From: Multivorans sp965232105
GTDB taxonomy: Bacteria; Acidobacteriota; Thermoanaerobaculia; Multivoradales; Multivoraceae
Direction: 5' to 3'
Assembly: GCA_965232105.1 (NCBI GenBank)
Contig: OZ246956.1
Coordinates: 1,612,001-1,676,000 of the forward strand
DNA: 64,000 bases
A model generated the notes under the pieces. The model saw only the letters and a program-made list of their open reading frames with translations, was not told where the DNA came from and made no database searches. The translations under genes were made by a program, and so were the position numbers. This document shows, in pieces, positions 41,612-50,667 of the stretch; position 1 is the first letter of the stretch; the number at the start of each line of letters is the position of its first letter.

Positions 41612-43306
41612 GTGGCAGAGACTCCGGAACTGGGTGCGCCGGGCCGCCATCCGTGCGCCCGACTGACGGGCGCACGGAGTGGTTCGCAGGTGGCGCGGGT
41701 CGCGCCACCTGGGTTCTGGCCGGCAATCGGCGCGAAGCGCCGGTCTGAAGTCCGAGTTCCCGATCGTCCACGTACCCCCGCTGCGCCGTGGTTCGCTCTC
41801 GCCGCAGCGCTCCTCGCCGGCTGCGTCGGCGCCGACGGCAACCCACCGCCGGCCGCCGGCGAGGAGCTGACCCTGGGCGAAAGCCTCGTAGCGCGTGGGC
41901 AACAACACGAGCTCGAGACGATCCGAGTGCCACCGCCGGGTGACTTCATCGAACACGAAGGAGCCGGCTTCGCCAAGGTCCTGTGCTCCGCCGTCTTCCT
42001 GACCGGACTCGACTTCGAGGGCGCCCAGACCTGGATCGGCGGGTTCACGTCCCGCCACCAGTACCGCGACCGGCTGCCGGGTCGTCGACTCGACCGCGAG
42101 AACGGGCGAGTCCACATCACGACGGACACCGGCGTCACGCGCACGGCGGTGCTCCACGGCGACCAGGGCTGCGTCGCGTTGCCCAAGGGCGAGGATGTCC
42201 CCTTCTACGAGACAGTTCCGGTGACGAGCACGCTCGACGAGAGCAACCCCTGGCCAATGGGCGACACACTGCCCGACGAGCCGCTCCCGGACGACGTCGA
42301 CGCGGAGAAGCTCGCGGAGGCGGTCGAGGCCGCCTTCGAGCCCGAGGCAATGACCCTGGCCTTCGTCGTGCTGCACCGCGGCCGCCTGGTCGCCGAGCGC
42401 TACCGCGAGGGCATCGACAAGGACACGCCGCTCGAGAGCTGGTCGATGAACAAGAGCTTGTCCGCGACCCTGATGGGGGTGCTGATCGAGCAGGGCGCCT
42501 ACGCACTCGACCAGTTGGCGCCGGTCGGCTCCTGGCACGTAGACCCGGACGACGTCCGCGGCACGATCCGCATCCAGGACATCCTCCGCATGTCGAGCGG
42601 CCTGCGCTGCGTGAACGCCGGGGATCCGGAGTACGACGAGGCGGCGATGGGCTACCCGGACCACCTCTACCTCTACACCGGGACGGTGAACTCCCACTTC
42701 TGGGCCTCGGATCGTTCGCCGCAATGGCCCCCGAACACGATCGGCCGTTACCGGAACTGCGATCCGATCCTGATCAACCACCTGGTGCGCCTGGCGGTCG
42801 AGGGTCGTGGCGAGAACTACCACCAGTGGCCCCAGGAGCACCTGTTCGACCGGGTCGGCGTCCGGCGCTTCGTCGCCGAGGCGGACCCCTACGGGAACTT
42901 CCTGCTGAACGGCTACGGCTTCGGCTCCGGCCGCACCTGGGCCCGTCTGGGCCAGCTGTACCTGGACGACGGCGTCTCGCCGACCGGCGACCGCGTGCTG
43001 CCTGAGGGCTTCGTCGAGTTCGTCAGCACGCCGGCGCCGGCCTGGGTCGCCGATGGCCGGCCGATCTACGGCGGCTTCTTCTGGATCAACCAGCCGCCGC
43101 GCGGCGGCAACAGGCGCTACCCCTCACTGCCGGAAAGCGCCTTCAGCATGCAGGGCGCCGGCGGCCAGAGCACGATCATCGTGCCGTCGCACGAGATGGT
43201 GGTCGTCCGGCTCGGGCTGTACGAGGGGTCGTTCGGCGGCCATGCCGGCGCGGCGTTGCAGAAGGCGCTGGCGTTGCTGGTGGAGGCGATTCCGGGAAGC
43301 GGATGA
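41612..43306 (+). CDS. Serine hydrolase (beta-lactamase class C family), lipoprotein
   Basis: A penicillin-binding-protein-like hydrolase with the catalytic S-M-N-K motif (Ser278, Lys281) in ESWSMNKSLSATLMG. A Tyr-x-Asn-like YRNCDP follows, then GGQSTIIVPSHEMVVVRLG near the end. The frame from GTG 41612 gives 564 residues. The lipoprotein signal core (WFALAAALLAGC) begins only at about residue 60. No start codon is available after repeat copy 6. Only GTG 41612 and GTG 41690 exist, and the latter lies inside the H2 stem. So the n-region of the signal peptide is encoded wholly or largely by the repeat. The start is uncertain. Confidence 0.85.
   Translation: MAETPELGAPGRHPCARLTGARSGSQVARVAPPGFWPAIGAKRRSEVRVPDRPRTPAAPWFALAAALLAGCVGADGNPPPAAGEELTLGESLVARGQQHELETIRVPPPGDFIEHEGAGFAKVLCSAVFLTGLDFEGAQTWIGGFTSRHQYRDRLPGRRLDRENGRVHITTDTGVTRTAVLHGDQGCVALPKGEDVPFYETVPVTSTLDESNPWPMGDTLPDEPLPDDVDAEKLAEAVEAAFEPEAMTLAFVVLHRGRLVAERYREGIDKDTPLESWSMNKSLSATLMGVLIEQGAYALDQLAPVGSWHVDPDDVRGTIRIQDILRMSSGLRCVNAGDPEYDEAAMGYPDHLYLYTGTVNSHFWASDRSPQWPPNTIGRYRNCDPILINHLVRLAVEGRGENYHQWPQEHLFDRVGVRRFVAEADPYGNFLLNGYGFGSGRTWARLGQLYLDDGVSPTGDRVLPEGFVEFVSTPAPAWVADGRPIYGGFFWINQPPRGGNRRYPSLPESAFSMQGAGGQSTIIVPSHEMVVVRLGLYEGSFGGHAGAALQKALALLVEAIPGSG
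41627..41752 (+). repeat. Palindromic intergenic repeat, long form (copy 6), best preserved
   Basis: It starts ACTGGGTGCGCCGGGC. H1 is a perfect 11-bp stem (CCGTGCGCCCG-ACTGA-CGGGCGCACGG, 41651-41677). H2 is a perfect 9-bp stem (GGTGGCGCG-GGT-CGCGCCACC, 41689-41709). After GGCCGGC comes H3 (CGGCGC-GAA-GCGCCG, 41728-41742). It lies between the frame start and the signal-peptide core of the serine hydrolase. Confidence 0.9.
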
Positions 43307-43312
43307 AGCGGA

Positions 43313-43340
43313 GCCGGCCAGAGGGCCGGCGCACCCGGTG
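43313..43340 (-). repeat. Palindromic intergenic repeat, minimal form (copy 7)
   Basis: GCCGGCC-AGAG-GGCCGGC followed by GCACCCGGT: only the first hairpin of the family. It fills the gap between the serine hydrolase stop and the convergent PQQ dehydrogenase stop at 43341 and could act as a shared 3' hairpin. Confidence 0.7.
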
Positions 43341-45470
43341 TTACGCGTCGGGCTTGCCGGTGATCAGGACGTTTCCGAGGGCCACGGCGTCGACGTCGAG
43401 TTCGGCGTCGCCCGTTGGAAACTCGTTGACCTGCAGCATGTAGGTCAGGATGTCGAGGTAGGTGTCCCGCGGCAAGCTGGCGGGGTTGTCGGTCGGCATC
43501 GTCGTGCGGATTGCCTCGAACAGTTCGTGGAGGGTCTTGTCGCCCCACAGGAACTGGAAGCTGACGCCGACGAGGCCCGGCGAGTTGCTGCCTCCGCCGA
43601 GGTCCTCGCCGTGGCAGGTCGCGCAGTTCGCCAGGTACGGCCGGGCACCGCGGTCGGCCTGCTCGGCGGTGTAGACGCCGTCCCAGACGGTTAGCGAGGC
43701 CTCGGCTGTGCCCGAGGCGTCGAGGTCCGCCGTCGAGGTCCGGGTCCGGGCGGTCTCAACCGGCATGTCCGCCGGCAGCGCGAACACATGGATCGAGTTG
43801 CCGTTGGTCGGACGGCGAATGTGGGGGATGAGGTCACGCGGCACCATCGTCGCCCAACTGGCGCCGCCGGTTCCGACGGGAATCGCGACGTACTGGCGAC
43901 CGCCGGCGAGGTAGGTCACCGGGAAGCCCTGTGCCGACGTGGGTAGCCGCGTCTGCCAGAGGATCCGGCCGGTCCCCGCTTCGTAGGCGTACACGTAGCG
44001 GTCGTAGTCGCCCGCGAAGACCACGCCTCCCCCGGTAGCCAGGGCGGCCGTGTTGATCGGCGACTCCGTGCGGTGCCGCCACATGATGTCCCCTTCCTTG
44101 ACGTCGATCACGAGCAGTTCGCCGAGATTGCCGTCCGAGTACGGGTGCAGGGTGTTGATCCGCTTGACCGGCCCCGCGCCGCCTCCCCCGAGGACCCGCT
44201 CGACCGGGCCGAAGGTGGCCAGTTCGCAGTTCATCGTCATCGGGATGTAGAGGGCGCCGGTGTTCGGGTTGTAGGACATCGCACGCCAGCCCTTGAACCC
44301 GGACGTGCTCGGGCACATGTTGATCTCGACGCCGATCTCCGGGATCAGTTCCGGGCGGTACGTCACCTCGCCCGTCTCGCGGTTGACGTCGACGAGGTTC
44401 TGGTAGCCGACGTCGATCGCGTCCAGGAACTCGCCTGTCTCCCGGTCGAGCTCCCAGAGGATGCCGAGCTTGCCCATCTTGTAGAGCTTCTTCCGGCCGT
44501 CGACGTCGATGAGGAGCGTCTCGAACACCTCGTCCATGTCGTGGGTCTCGGCGGGCAGGTACTGGTAGTACCAGAGCAGCTCGCCGGTGTCGGGATCGAG
44601 CGCGAGGCTCGAGTTCGTGTAGAGCGCGTCGCCGTCCGTACCGCGCACGGAGCGGGCCCATGGTTTGGCCTGGGACGTGGCCCAGTAGACGATCTTCAAC
44701 TCCGGGTCGTAGCTGCCGGCGATCCAGGCGTCGCTGCCGGCGCGGAAGCGCAGCGGCAGGTCGCCCCAGGTATCGCCGCCCGGCTCCCCGGGCCGCGCGA
44801 TCGTCGACGTGCGCCAGAGTTCCTCGCCGGTGTCCGGATCGTGGCCGGTGATGAAGCAGACATCGTCCTTGTAGCGGCCGCAGCCGGTGATGCCGGTGAC
44901 CAGCTTGCCGTTGGCGACGATCGGGCCGGCGGTGTAGCGGTAGCCGAGGGCCGTGTCGGCGGTCTGCGTTTCCCAGATCAGCTTCCCGTTGCGGGCGTCG
45001 AGGGCGAAGATGGTTGCCCGCGAGCTGGCGCCGAAGATCCGGTCGCCGTAGATCGCGATGTTCTTCTGCACGCCGCGGCCGAAGGCGCCGCTACCGTCGC
45101 CGACCTGTTCCGGCCGGTACTCCCAGACCAGGTCGCCGTTCGCCGCGTCCAGGGCCTGGACGACGTTGCCCGGATTCGGCACGTACATCACGCCGTCGTG
45201 GATGAGGGGCGCCGCCTCCTGCGGGCCGGTGTCGTCCATCGCCCACGCCCAGATCAGTTGAAGCTGGCCGACGTTCTCGGGCGTGATCTGGTCGAGCGGG
45301 CTGTAGCCCCAGGCGTTCTGGGTCCCGCGCCAGTGCAGCCACTGGCCGGGCTCCGGGTCGTTCAGCATCTCCTGGGTGACCGGTACGAAACCGGTCTCCT
45401 GGGCGCCGAGGGCGGCGCCTGCGAGCGACACCACGGCCAGTGCGCTGACAAGGCGCGTGAAGGACTTCAT
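43341..45470 (-). CDS. PQQ-dependent quinohaemoprotein dehydrogenase with C-terminal cytochrome c domain
   Basis: A 709-residue periplasmic protein with a signal peptide (SALAVVSLAGAALGAQ). It has an eight-bladed beta-propeller (W-motifs such as GELLWYYQYLP, GRILWQTRLP) that binds PQQ, then a cytochrome c domain with the haem site CATCH (Cys616, Cys619, His620). It should oxidise an alcohol or sugar-derived alcohol and pass electrons to its own haem. GWRAMSYNPNTGALYIP and DGDALYTNSSLALDP are typical. It is 20 bp downstream of the enolase-superfamily gene on the same strand, so the two may serve one catabolic route. The nearby paralogue at 46901 lacks the haem domain. Confidence 0.92.
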   Translation of the reverse strand: MKSFTRLVSALAVVSLAGAALGAQETGFVPVTQEMLNDPEPGQWLHWRGTQNAWGYSPLDQITPENVGQLQLIWAWAMDDTGPQEAAPLIHDGVMYVPNPGNVVQALDAANGDLVWEYRPEQVGDGSGAFGRGVQKNIAIYGDRIFGASSRATIFALDARNGKLIWETQTADTALGYRYTAGPIVANGKLVTGITGCGRYKDDVCFITGHDPDTGEELWRTSTIARPGEPGGDTWGDLPLRFRAGSDAWIAGSYDPELKIVYWATSQAKPWARSVRGTDGDALYTNSSLALDPDTGELLWYYQYLPAETHDMDEVFETLLIDVDGRKKLYKMGKLGILWELDRETGEFLDAIDVGYQNLVDVNRETGEVTYRPELIPEIGVEINMCPSTSGFKGWRAMSYNPNTGALYIPMTMNCELATFGPVERVLGGGGAGPVKRINTLHPYSDGNLGELLVIDVKEGDIMWRHRTESPINTAALATGGGVVFAGDYDRYVYAYEAGTGRILWQTRLPTSAQGFPVTYLAGGRQYVAIPVGTGGASWATMVPRDLIPHIRRPTNGNSIHVFALPADMPVETARTRTSTADLDASGTAEASLTVWDGVYTAEQADRGARPYLANCATCHGEDLGGGSNSPGLVGVSFQFLWGDKTLHELFEAIRTTMPTDNPASLPRDTYLDILTYMLQVNEFPTGDAELDVDAVALGNVLITGKPDA

Positions 45471-45490
45471 GCGGAACGCGCGATGCTACT

Positions 45491-46798
45491 TCACTGCGTG
45501 AGGCGGTGGTCGAGGACCATCTCTTCGGTCAGCGCGGTGCCGAAGCCCGGCTTCTTCGGTGCCAGGAAATCACCGTCCTCGAACGGGGCCTGCATCGCGT
45601 CGAGGATCGCCGAACCGGTCGCGAAACTCTCGGCCATCGTGCAGCTCGGGGCCGTCAGCGAGATGGGCAGACCCCACAGGCTGCCGCCACGATGGGGAAT
45701 GAGCTCGAGACCGGCCGCTTCCACCAGGTCGGCGATGCGTTTCGCTGCAGTCAGACCGCCGCACCAGGTGATATCCGGCTGCAGCACCTCGGCCGATCCG
45801 ACGCGCACCAGGACCTCGAAGCCGTACTCCGTGTACTCGTGTTCGCCGCAGGCGACCTTGGTCCAGCCGGGTCCGCCGCCGCCGATCTTCTCGACGAGTT
45901 CGGCGTACCCGAACACGTTGTCCGGGGAGAGCAGCTCCTCCATGAAGTAGAGGTTCGCCGGGCGCAGGCGGTCGGCGACGCCGACCGCCCAGTCGACGGT
46001 GCCGTTGCGCGAGACGCAGTCCGTCATCAGGTTGCCGTCCGGGCCCATCGCCTCACGGGCGGCGAGGACGTCCTCGATGTACCGCTCTGTTGCGGCCTCC
46101 GTACTGTGCGGGCCGATCGGCAGGATGCGCTTGAAGTGGCGGATGCCGAGGGCCTTGCCGGCCGCGATGTCGCCGCCGGTCTGGTAAACGGCGACGCGGT
46201 CGTCGGGGCTTCCGCCCAGCAGCGCGTGGACGGACTGGCCGGCATGCTTGCCCTTGATGTCCCAGAGGGCGGTGTCGACGGCGGAGAGCGCCATCGCGAA
46301 GATGCCGCGCCGGCCGTAGAGCACCGCCGAGCTGTACATCTGGTCCCAGAGCTGCTCGACGTTGAGGGGGTTCGTGCCGACCAGCAGGTGCTTAAGATGA
46401 CCGTCGATGATCTCGACCGCCGCGCTGCCGCCGGCGCCCATGCCGAAGCCGGTGACCCCGGTGTTTGTCTTGATCACCGCGATGATCGCCGAGGGGAGCT
46501 GCTCGAACGGACCGCCGTAGCGCCACCGACGAGGGTCGTCGTCGCTGGCGAAGACGGGCGGATCGAGCAGGCCCTCGGAGCGCTCGTTGATGTAGACGGG
46601 GTAGGCGTCGACGGTCCGGATTCGATCGGAGTTCTCGTCTTCCTGGCGCACCCTGCCGCCGGCAACGGCTGGGGAGACGCCTCCGGCGAGGCCCGTCGAG
46701 GCCGCTACCGCCGCCAGGCCGGCACCGCGGCTGAGAAAGGCTCGGCGGCTCGATCGTTCGGGTCCTGCGGGGTCGTGTTTTCCGACTTCGATTCGCAT
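45491..46798 (-). CDS. Mandelate racemase/muconate lactonizing (enolase) superfamily enzyme, Tat-exported
   Basis: A 435-residue protein with a Tat signal (SSRRAFLSRGAGLAAVAAS). The barrel domain shows the three expected metal ligands: Asp in NLMTDCVSR, Glu in YFMEELL and Glu in ACGEHEY. A late His in LIPHRGGSLWG is the likely general base. It probably dehydrates or epimerises a sugar acid. Export of this superfamily is unusual, since most members are cytoplasmic. It lies directly before a PQQ dehydrogenase gene, which would supply oxidised sugar acids in the same compartment. GTG 46819 is an alternative start; ATG 46798 gives a shorter n-region. Confidence 0.85.
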   Translation of the reverse strand: MRIEVGKHDPAGPERSSRRAFLSRGAGLAAVAASTGLAGGVSPAVAGGRVRQEDENSDRIRTVDAYPVYINERSEGLLDPPVFASDDDPRRWRYGGPFEQLPSAIIAVIKTNTGVTGFGMGAGGSAAVEIIDGHLKHLLVGTNPLNVEQLWDQMYSSAVLYGRRGIFAMALSAVDTALWDIKGKHAGQSVHALLGGSPDDRVAVYQTGGDIAAGKALGIRHFKRILPIGPHSTEAATERYIEDVLAAREAMGPDGNLMTDCVSRNGTVDWAVGVADRLRPANLYFMEELLSPDNVFGYAELVEKIGGGGPGWTKVACGEHEYTEYGFEVLVRVGSAEVLQPDITWCGGLTAAKRIADLVEAAGLELIPHRGGSLWGLPISLTAPSCTMAESFATGSAILDAMQAPFEDGDFLAPKKPGFGTALTEEMVLDHRLTQ

Positions 46799-46900
46799 GG
46801 GAGTGCCCGATGATGTCACTTGGAGGGCACCGGTACGGTGGTACGTCGCTGTTACAGTCCTTGACCTTGTTCTGAACGACGAGGAGAGGGAGGCGCTTCA

Positions 46901-48778
46901 GTGAAGAGTGCTAGCGCGACGGAACAACGGAAGGCCGGCGCTTCGCGCCGGATGCCGGCCAGAGGGCCGGCGCACCCAGTTTCTGCCGCGCCGTCCCTTG
47001 GCCCGCGCATCGGCGGGTTGGTGGTCGTGGCGCTTACCCTTGGGGTCGGGTTCAACGTCGCATTGTCCGCCCAGGATGCGTCTTCGACGTTCGTGCCCGT
47101 CACGGACGAGATGCTGGAGAACCCGCCGGCCTCGGAGTGGCTCATGTTCCGCCGGACGCACGACAGTTGGGGATACAGCCCGCTCGACCAGATCGACCGC
47201 GAGAACGTACACCAGTTGGGGCTGGCGTGGGCTCGCGAAGTCGAGGTCGGGACGTCCGAGATCACGCCCCTGGCCTACGACGGCGTTCTTTACATTCCCT
47301 CGTTCGAGGACACGATCGAGGCGGTCGACTCGACCACCGGGGACTTCATCTGGCGCTACACGCGGGAACAGCCCGAAGGTCTTTATGCCCAGGTCGGCTT
47401 CAACGCGAAGAACAACCGGAACATCGCGATCTACGATCGTCTGATCCTGAACAACAGCGACGACAACCATGCCTTCGCGCTGGACGCCGAGACCGGCGAA
47501 CTGGTCTGGGAGACGCAGATCCTGGACTGGGAGGTCAACCCAGCCACGCACAGCTCGGGTCCCATCGTCGCGGATGGCCGCGTCATCTCGGGACGCAGTT
47601 GCCGCCCTTGGGGCGGACCGGAGTCGTGCATCATGATCGCGCTCGACGCGCTGACCGGCGAGGAGATCTGGCGGCAGCGGACGATGCCGGCGCCCGGCGA
47701 GCCCGGCGACGAAACCTGGGGCGACGTGCCGTTCGAGAAGCGGCACCACGTCGGTACCTGGATGGCGCCCAGTTACGACCCGGAGCTCGAACTGATCTAC
47801 TTCGGCACCGCGGTCACGTCGCCGGCGCCGAAGTTCATGCTGGGCGGCGTCGAGTTGACCCACCTGTACCACAACTCGACCCTGGCGCTCGAAGCGGACT
47901 CCGGCGAGATCCGCTGGTACTTCCAGCACCTGAACGACCACTGGGACCTGGATCATCCGTTCGAGCGGATCCTCGTCGACCTTCCGGTGTCGCCCGACCC
48001 GGAGGCCGTGCGCTGGATCCGCCAGGGTCTCGAACCTGGAGAGACGCGCAAGGTGATGACGGGCATTCCGGGCAAGACCGGCTTCGTCTACACCCTGGAC
48101 CGCGAGACCGGCGAGTTCCTCTGGGCGCGGCCGACGGTGCCGCAGAACGTCGTCGTCGACATCGACGAGACCACCGGCCGGGCCGTCGAGAACACGGAGA
48201 TCATCTTCACCGAGCTGGACCAGGAGATGCTCGTGTGCCCGACGTGGATCGGCGGCAAGGACTGGGAAGCTGGCTCCTACAGCCCGCTGACGCAGACGAT
48301 GTACTACCCGCTGCGCAACATGTGCGCGCGGATGCTCGTGACCGGCGACACGAACAGCCCGCGGGCGCAGGCGTTCGAGCAGCAGGTCGCGATCTACAAC
48401 CTGGCCGCGGACCACATCCAGGCGCCCGGCGAGGAGTACCTCGGCACGGTGTACGCGATCTCCGCTGTGACCGGCCAAACGAGATGGCTGTTCGAGACGG
48501 AAGGCTCGACGTACTCCGTCGTTGCAACCGGTGGGGCATTGATCTTCGGCGGCGATTCGATGGGGCTCTTCCGTGCCTTCGATCACGAGACGGGTGAGGT
48601 CCTGTGGGAGGTGAACCTCGGCGCCCCGGCCATGGGCTATCCGATCTCCTACGCCGTCGACGGTCGCCAGTACGTGGCGATATCCACCGGGCCGGGGAGT
48701 TTGCGCCATACGCCCGATGGCGCCGCGCGTGCCCGCGGCGGCAACCTGTACGTCTTCGCTTTGCCCGAACGGCGCTGA
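46901..48778 (+). CDS. PQQ-dependent alcohol dehydrogenase-like protein
   Basis: A 625-residue periplasmic beta-propeller quinoprotein, paralogous to 43341-45470 but without a cytochrome domain. Shared blocks include DSWGYSPLDQIDRENVHQLGLAW and the late RAFDHETGEVLWEVNLGAPAMGYPISY. GTG 46901 is preceded by GGAGG with a 7-base spacer, a good start. The signal-peptide core (GGLVVVALTLGVGFNVALSAQ) begins near residue 38. Residues about 11-29, rich in Arg, Ala and Pro, are encoded by repeat copy 8 and serve as the n-region. An internal ATG inside the repeat is the only other plausible start. It needs an external electron acceptor. Confidence 0.9.
   Translation: MKSASATEQRKAGASRRMPARGPAHPVSAAPSLGPRIGGLVVVALTLGVGFNVALSAQDASSTFVPVTDEMLENPPASEWLMFRRTHDSWGYSPLDQIDRENVHQLGLAWAREVEVGTSEITPLAYDGVLYIPSFEDTIEAVDSTTGDFIWRYTREQPEGLYAQVGFNAKNNRNIAIYDRLILNNSDDNHAFALDAETGELVWETQILDWEVNPATHSSGPIVADGRVISGRSCRPWGGPESCIMIALDALTGEEIWRQRTMPAPGEPGDETWGDVPFEKRHHVGTWMAPSYDPELELIYFGTAVTSPAPKFMLGGVELTHLYHNSTLALEADSGEIRWYFQHLNDHWDLDHPFERILVDLPVSPDPEAVRWIRQGLEPGETRKVMTGIPGKTGFVYTLDRETGEFLWARPTVPQNVVVDIDETTGRAVENTEIIFTELDQEMLVCPTWIGGKDWEAGSYSPLTQTMYYPLRNMCARMLVTGDTNSPRAQAFEQQVAIYNLAADHIQAPGEEYLGTVYAISAVTGQTRWLFETEGSTYSVVATGGALIFGGDSMGLFRAFDHETGEVLWEVNLGAPAMGYPISYAVDGRQYVAISTGPGSLRHTPDGAARARGGNLYVFALPERR
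46932..46990 (-). repeat. Palindromic intergenic repeat, short form (copy 8), inside a coding region
   Basis: On the minus strand: CGCGGCAGAAACTGGGTGCG, then the CCGGCCC/GGCCGGC hairpin, CATCCGGCGCGAAGCGCCGG and CCTT. This is the cleanest short form: two hairpins, no nested insert. It lies in frame between the GTG start and the signal core of the PQQ enzyme. Confidence 0.85.
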
Positions 48779-48842
48779 AGCTAAGGTTCTCAAAGGGAAG
48801 CTAAGATTGGCGGCGTCTCGACCCGCAAGCTCTCGACCGACG

Positions 48843-50582
48843 ATGACTTCGCTGCCGGACCGCCGCTCCTACACTTTCGGGCCCTATCTGCTCGATGTCG
48901 ATCAGCGGCAGTTGCTCAAAGACGGGCAGAAGGTGGCAATTCGCCCGAAGATCTTCGACACGCTGCGGGCACTCGTCGAGAACAGTGACCGGCTCCTGCA
49001 CAAGGAGGAGTTGATGGCGATCGTCTGGCCCGACACCGCGGTCGACGAGAGCAATCTGATGCACCACCTCTCCGTACTGCGGAAGGTTCTGGGCCAGAAC
49101 AAGGAGACCCAGTACGTCGTCACGGTTCCCGGCCGCGGCTACCGCTTCACTGCTCCCGTCGAAGCCACTCTCGAAGGGTCCATCGCCGTCCGGCCCTTCA
49201 CCAACATGACGCCCGATCCGGAGCAGGACTTCTTCTGCGACGGCGTGGCGGAAGAGATCATCGACGCTCTTGCGGCCGTCGAGGGTCTGCGGGTCGTCGG
49301 CCGAACGTCGTCATTCGACCGTCGTCTGCGGGATGTCGGCGCCTCCGGAGTCGGCGAAAGGCTGGGCGTCTCGTCGATTCTCGAGGGCAGCGTGCGCCAG
49401 GCTGGTGAGCGTCTCCGAATCTCCGCGCAACTGATCCGGACCTCGGACGGCACGCAGCTCTGGTCCGAGCACTATGACCGGGAGCTGGGCGATGTGTTCG
49501 ATATCCAGCAGGACATCGCTGAAGCGCTAGTCGGGCGCGTGCGCACGAGGCTCCTTGATCCGCATCCCGGTCCCTTCGTACCTCGCTACACGGACAGCCA
49601 GGAGGTCTATCGGCTGTACCTGGAGGCCCGTTACTGCGTCAATCAGCAGACCAGCAGCCGCCTCCAGCAGGCGATCGGCTTTCTGGAGCAGGCGATCGAG
49701 CTGGAGCCGGGTTTCGCGCGGGGTCATGCTTTGCTCTCGGTTTGCTACGTCAACCTGGCGGTCTACGGCTACCTGCCGGTAGCAGGCACGGTGGAAAAGG
49801 CGGAGGCAGCGGTCCAGCGGGCGCTGGAACTCAACGACGCGAGTGTGCTCGCGTACAGGGCCCAGGGTCTCCTGAGCGCGGCGTTTCGATGGGACTGGGC
49901 GGCATCGCAGCGGGCGTTCCTTCGGGCTCTGGATCTCGACCCCGGGAACTCGACGGTTCACTACTCGTACGGGAACCACCTCCTTGCGCCGGTCGGCCGA
50001 GTCGAGGAGGCGGAACGCGAGATCCGGGCGGCGGTGGAACTGGATCCTCTGGCTCCGGTCTTCAGCCAGGGTCTGTGCCAGATTCTCTACTACACGCGCC
50101 GCTATGAAGAGGCGGTCGAGCAGGCTCGTCACACACTCGCCCTGGAAGGGGACTATCCCATCGTGCGCTCGCTGCTGGCTGCCTGCTACAGCGCGCTGGG
50201 TCGAACGGAAGAGGCAGTCCTTGAGCGTCAGGTGCACCTGCGCAACACCGGCCGCGCGGCGGAAGCTGACGCGATTGGAAGGGCCTACGCGAAGAACGGG
50301 GAGCCCGGTGTGCATCGCTGGATGGTGGACTGGCAGTTGAGGCGGTCGAGCAACGGGGAGGACCGGTCTGCCGCCCTGGCGGTGCTTTACGCCTGGCTGG
50401 ACGACAGGGAAGCGGCACTGAACTGCCTGGAGACTGCGCTCGAGAAGAAGTTCGGGGCCGTGCTCTGGACCAAGGTGCATCCGGCCTTTGACTGCCTGCG
50501 CGATGAGCCGCGCTTCGGGGAGTTGGTGGATCGCATGGGCGTCAACGATCCACGCGTCGCGACGCCTCAGGCGGTCGCCTAG
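48843..50582 (+). CDS. Winged-helix (OmpR/CadC-type) transcriptional regulator with TPR domain
   Basis: A 579-residue regulator. Residues 1-105 form an OmpR-like winged helix (YTFGPYLLDVDQRQLLKDGQ, ELMAIVWPDTAVDESNLMHHLSVLRKVLG, YVVTVPGRGYRF). A TolB-like domain follows (SIAVRPFTNMTPDPEQDFFCDGVAEEIIDAL to about 250). TPR-like helix pairs fill the rest (AIGFLEQAIELEPGFARGHALLSV, AFLRALDLDPGNSTVHYSYG). There is no receiver domain and no clear membrane helix, so it is likely cytoplasmic, with ligand or partner sensing by the TPR part. ATG 48843 is chosen because the wHTH starts there. The frame extends back into the PQQ gene only by chance. Confidence 0.9.
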   Translation: MTSLPDRRSYTFGPYLLDVDQRQLLKDGQKVAIRPKIFDTLRALVENSDRLLHKEELMAIVWPDTAVDESNLMHHLSVLRKVLGQNKETQYVVTVPGRGYRFTAPVEATLEGSIAVRPFTNMTPDPEQDFFCDGVAEEIIDALAAVEGLRVVGRTSSFDRRLRDVGASGVGERLGVSSILEGSVRQAGERLRISAQLIRTSDGTQLWSEHYDRELGDVFDIQQDIAEALVGRVRTRLLDPHPGPFVPRYTDSQEVYRLYLEARYCVNQQTSSRLQQAIGFLEQAIELEPGFARGHALLSVCYVNLAVYGYLPVAGTVEKAEAAVQRALELNDASVLAYRAQGLLSAAFRWDWAASQRAFLRALDLDPGNSTVHYSYGNHLLAPVGRVEEAEREIRAAVELDPLAPVFSQGLCQILYYTRRYEEAVEQARHTLALEGDYPIVRSLLAACYSALGRTEEAVLERQVHLRNTGRAAEADAIGRAYAKNGEPGVHRWMVDWQLRRSSNGEDRSAALAVLYAWLDDREAALNCLETALEKKFGAVLWTKVHPAFDCLRDEPRFGELVDRMGVNDPRVATPQAVA

Positions 50583-50602
50583 CTCCTCGATGTGGACGTG
50601 GT

Positions 50603-50644
50603 GTTGACAACGTCAACACGGGCGTGTATGTTGACGAAGTCAAC
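50603..50644 (+). promoter_or_regulatory. Promoter with paired TetR-type operators upstream of FG-GAP gene 1
   Basis: Two perfect palindromes, GTTGAC-AAC-GTCAAC (50603-50617) and GTTGAC-GAA-GTCAAC (50630-50644), are 27 bp apart centre to centre. The -35 box TTGACA (50604-50609) lies in the first, and the -10 box TATGTT (50627-50632) runs into the second, with a 17-base spacer. A bound repressor would cover both boxes. The same arrangement is repeated at 52980-53021. Confidence 0.8.
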
Positions 50645-50667
50645 TTCGGCTGGAGGGAGAAGGAGCC

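Noticed and set aside
44073..45950. A 625-codon rightward frame across the PQQ-cytochrome and enolase-superfamily genes
   Set aside because: It spans two well-supported leftward genes and has a composition rich in Arg, Val, Asp and Ala with no motif, so it is a shadow.
46898..48793. A 631-codon open frame antisense to the PQQ dehydrogenase gene
   Set aside because: It mirrors the coding strand of a clear PQQ enzyme, has no domain of its own, and is typical of high-GC antisense frames.
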